Assembly: GCF_030651185.1 (NCBI RefSeq)
Contig: NZ_JAUSCJ010000035.1
Coordinates: forward strand, 1-54,918
Origin: Phenylobacterium sp.
GTDB taxonomy: Bacteria > Pseudomonadota > Alphaproteobacteria > Caulobacterales > Caulobacteraceae
Length of the DNA: 54,918 nt
Reading direction: 5' to 3'
In this document: one piece after another, positions 53,159 to 54,918 of the stretch
Numbering within the stretch: position 1 is the stretch's first letter
Layout: every line of letters begins with the position of its first letter
Notes under the pieces: generated by a model
What the model was told of the DNA's origin: nothing
What the model saw: only the letters and a program-made list of their open reading frames with translations
The model's database searches: none
Program-made: the position numbers and the translations under genes

Positions 53159-54826
53159 ATGACCAATCGCCTCGTCATCGCCGCCATCCAGGCCAATCCC
53201 ACCGTCGGCGCCATCGCCGCCAACGAGCAGCTCGCCCGTGAGCGCATGGCCCAGGCCCATGTGGCCGGCGCCGACATCGCGCTGTTCTCCGAGCTGTTCC
53301 TCACCGGCTATCCGCCGGAGGACCTGGCCCTGAAGCCGGCCCTGTGGGCCGCTGGCAAAGCCGCGGTCGAGCGGCTGGCGCGCGACACCAAGGACAGCTG
53401 CGCGGCCTTGGTGGGGCTGATCTGGCCCGCCGAAGCTCCCGGCCGTAAGCCCCGGAACGCGTTGGCCTTCCTGGCCGATGGCGAGATCAAGGGCGTGGCC
53501 TTCAAATGCGACCTGCCCAACTACGGCGTCTTCGACGAGAAGCGGGTGTTCGAGCCGGGGCTGGGCCCGTCGGTGTTCGAGTGGAAGGGCGTCAAGCTGG
53601 GGGTCCCGGTCTGCGAGGACATCTGGGCGCCGGCCGTCTGCGCCGACCTGAAGGCCCAGGGCGCGGAAATCCTGCTGGTGCCGAACGGTTCGCCGTTCCG
53701 CCGCCTCGCCGACACCGAGCGGATGGGGGTGGCCACGGCCCGCGTGGCCGAGACCGGCCTGCCGATGCTCTATGTCAACGAGGTGGGCGGCCAGGACGAA
53801 CTGGTGTTCGACGGCGGCTCCTTCGCGCTCTCGGCCCGCGGCGAGGTGGTGATGCGCCTGCCGATGTTTGAGGAGGCCGTGGCGCTGACGGTCTGGGAGA
53901 AGGCGGACGATGGAGTCTGGGTCTGCGTCGAGGCGCCGATGGCCGATTGGGTCTCGGGGCCGGAGGAGGTCTACCGGGCCATGGTGCTGGGCCTCCGGGA
54001 CTATGTGAACAAGTCGGGGTTCCCCGGTGTTTTGCTTGGCCTTTCCGGCGGGGTCGATTCGGCCATCGTCGCGGTGGTGGCCGCCGACGCTCTGGGTCCC
54101 GACCGAGTGCGCTGCTTCATGCTGCCCTCGCGCTACACCAGCCAGGACAGCCTGGACGACGCCGCGGGCTGTGCTGCGCGGCTGGGGGTGCGCCTGGATG
54201 AGATCGCCATCAGCCCGGCGGTGGACGCCTTCGCCGAAATGCTGACGCCCCTCTACGAGAACCGGGCGCCGGACCTGACCGAGGAGAACATCCAGGCGCG
54301 CACCCGGGGCCTGGCTCTCATGGCGCTCTCCAACAAGCTGGGCTCCATGCTGCTGACCACCGGTAACAAGAGCGAAATGGCGGTCGGCTACGCCACCCTC
54401 TACGGCGACATGTGCGGCGGCTACAACGTGCTGAAGGACGTCTACAAGACCCAGGTCTACGAGGTCTGCGAATGGCGTAACGCCCACGACCCCTACGGTG
54501 TGGCGGTCTCGCCGATCCCCGAGCGGATTCTCACCAAGGCCCCCTCGGCGGAACTGCGTCCCGACCAGAAGGACCAGGACAGCCTGCCCGAATACGCCGA
54601 GCTGGACGCCATCCTGCATGGTCTGGTGGAGGAGGAGGCGACCCTGGACGAGATCGTCTCACGCGGCCACGCGGCCGAGACCGTCGAGCGGGTGCAACGC
54701 CTGCTCTACAATTCCGAATACAAGCGCCGCCAGGCCGCCCCGGGCGTGAAGATCGGCCCCCGGGCGTTTGGCCGCGACCGCCGCTATCCCATCGTCAACG
54801 GCTTCCGCGACGCGGTGACGAAGTAG
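53159..54826 (+). CDS. nadE: Glutamine-dependent NAD+ synthetase
   Basis: 555 residues. The N-terminal nitrilase-like glutaminase has LFSELFLTGYPPEDLALKPA (Glu), a Lys near FKCDLPNYGVFDEKR, and VPVCEDIWAPAVCADLKAQG (catalytic Cys, about residues 151-170). The synthetase domain has the P-loop GVLLGLSGGVDSAIVAVVA (about residues 289-307) and LLTTGNKSEMAVGYATLYGD (about residues 399-418). It makes NAD from deamido-NAD, ATP and glutamine. It is divergent from the Rieske gene. Confidence 0.96.
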   Translation: MTNRLVIAAIQANPTVGAIAANEQLARERMAQAHVAGADIALFSELFLTGYPPEDLALKPALWAAGKAAVERLARDTKDSCAALVGLIWPAEAPGRKPRNALAFLADGEIKGVAFKCDLPNYGVFDEKRVFEPGLGPSVFEWKGVKLGVPVCEDIWAPAVCADLKAQGAEILLVPNGSPFRRLADTERMGVATARVAETGLPMLYVNEVGGQDELVFDGGSFALSARGEVVMRLPMFEEAVALTVWEKADDGVWVCVEAPMADWVSGPEEVYRAMVLGLRDYVNKSGFPGVLLGLSGGVDSAIVAVVAADALGPDRVRCFMLPSRYTSQDSLDDAAGCAARLGVRLDEIAISPAVDAFAEMLTPLYENRAPDLTEENIQARTRGLALMALSNKLGSMLLTTGNKSEMAVGYATLYGDMCGGYNVLKDVYKTQVYEVCEWRNAHDPYGVAVSPIPERILTKAPSAELRPDQKDQDSLPEYAELDAILHGLVEEEATLDEIVSRGHAAETVERVQRLLYNSEYKRRQAAPGVKIGPRAFGRDRRYPIVNGFRDAVTK

Positions 54827-54838
54827 GGCATTCTAATT

Positions 54839-54918
54839 CCTCCCCCTTCGGGGGAGGGGGACCGCGCAGCGGTGGAGGGGGGTCGGCCCTTGCCGCGTCC
54901 ACGGCCCCAGCCCCCTCC
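54839..54918. repeat. Palindromic repeat F, cut by the window edge
   Basis: CCTCCCCCTTCGGGGGAGGG and further pairs (GACCGCGCAGCGGT) begin 13 bases after nadE. The visible 80 bp end in CCCCTCC at the edge, so the second outer arm is partly present. The motif type TCCCCCTTCGGGGGA is common in alphaproteobacterial intergenic regions. Confidence 0.7.

Noticed and set aside
51980..54619. Apparent 879-residue fusion of the Rieske oxygenase with a long N-terminal part
   Set aside because: The extra 520 residues are antisense to nadE. The Rieske protein starts naturally at 53047 (MSDHARVAYAAV).

Overview
The window is a chromosomal segment of a high-GC alphaproteobacterium of the order Caulobacterales, most like Phenylobacterium or Caulobacter. 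This rests on gene order and regulatory signals: the run SPOR protein-nagZ-scpA-scpB-tatABC-serS-surE-pcm-dipM-DUF815-yajC-secDF, the flgI-cheL-flbY operon divergent from fliX-dksA, CtrA-type boxes (TTAA-N7-TTAA), an alphaproteobacterial LexA box (GTTC-N7-GTTC) and a TIGR01782-like TonB receptor. No phage, transposase, CRISPR array, rRNA or tRNA was seen.

Layout. 1-3.7 kb: minus-strand genes (an exported hypothetical cut by the edge, a DUF2145 protein, an Ala-rich secreted protein, an NAD-dependent epimerase, exonuclease III). 3.8-7.4 kb: a small membrane protein, then a TonB receptor and PepSY protein behind a Fur-like box. 7.6-9.2 kb: erpA divergent from dgt. 9.3-19.1 kb: a dense housekeeping run for wall recycling, chromosome segregation, Tat export, serine charging, nucleotide and protein repair, and cell division (dipM behind a CtrA-type box). 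19.2-24.9 kb: a DUF815 ATPase, yajC-secD-secF, a Mth938-like protein, a PuuD-like membrane protein and a squalene/phytoene-synthase-like protein. 24.9-31 kb: trmFO, a membrane protein, a glutathione S-transferase and uvrA with an SOS box. 31-40 kb is more accessory: crotonase plus SDR, an M19 dipeptidase, a 2OG-Fe(II) oxygenase, an ABC-F ATPase facing an MFS transporter, an ArsR cluster and nhaA. 40-46.6 kb: a large TonB receptor with an exported partner, yghU, a GIY-YIG gene framed by inverted palindromic elements, and an FMN-riboswitch operon of lumazine synthase plus thioesterase. 46.6-50 kb: flagellar genes and dksA. 50-54.9 kb: a second ABC-F ATPase, a Rieske oxygenase and nadE.

The main curiosities are: (1) a roughly 640-bp unit (44656-45294) in which a stand-alone GIY-YIG nuclease gene is framed by two inverted copies of a 124-bp compound palindrome whose CGTCAT...ATGACG ends recur on two other intergenic elements; (2) the 5' leader of the MFS gene, which encodes an eight-residue peptide inside a predicted three-way-junction RNA; (3) a hairpin plus T-run between tatA and tatB; (4) a repeat element that supplies the last codons and stop of an ABC-F gene. 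Most other genes are conserved housekeeping functions. Gene names come from reading conserved motifs by eye, without database searches.
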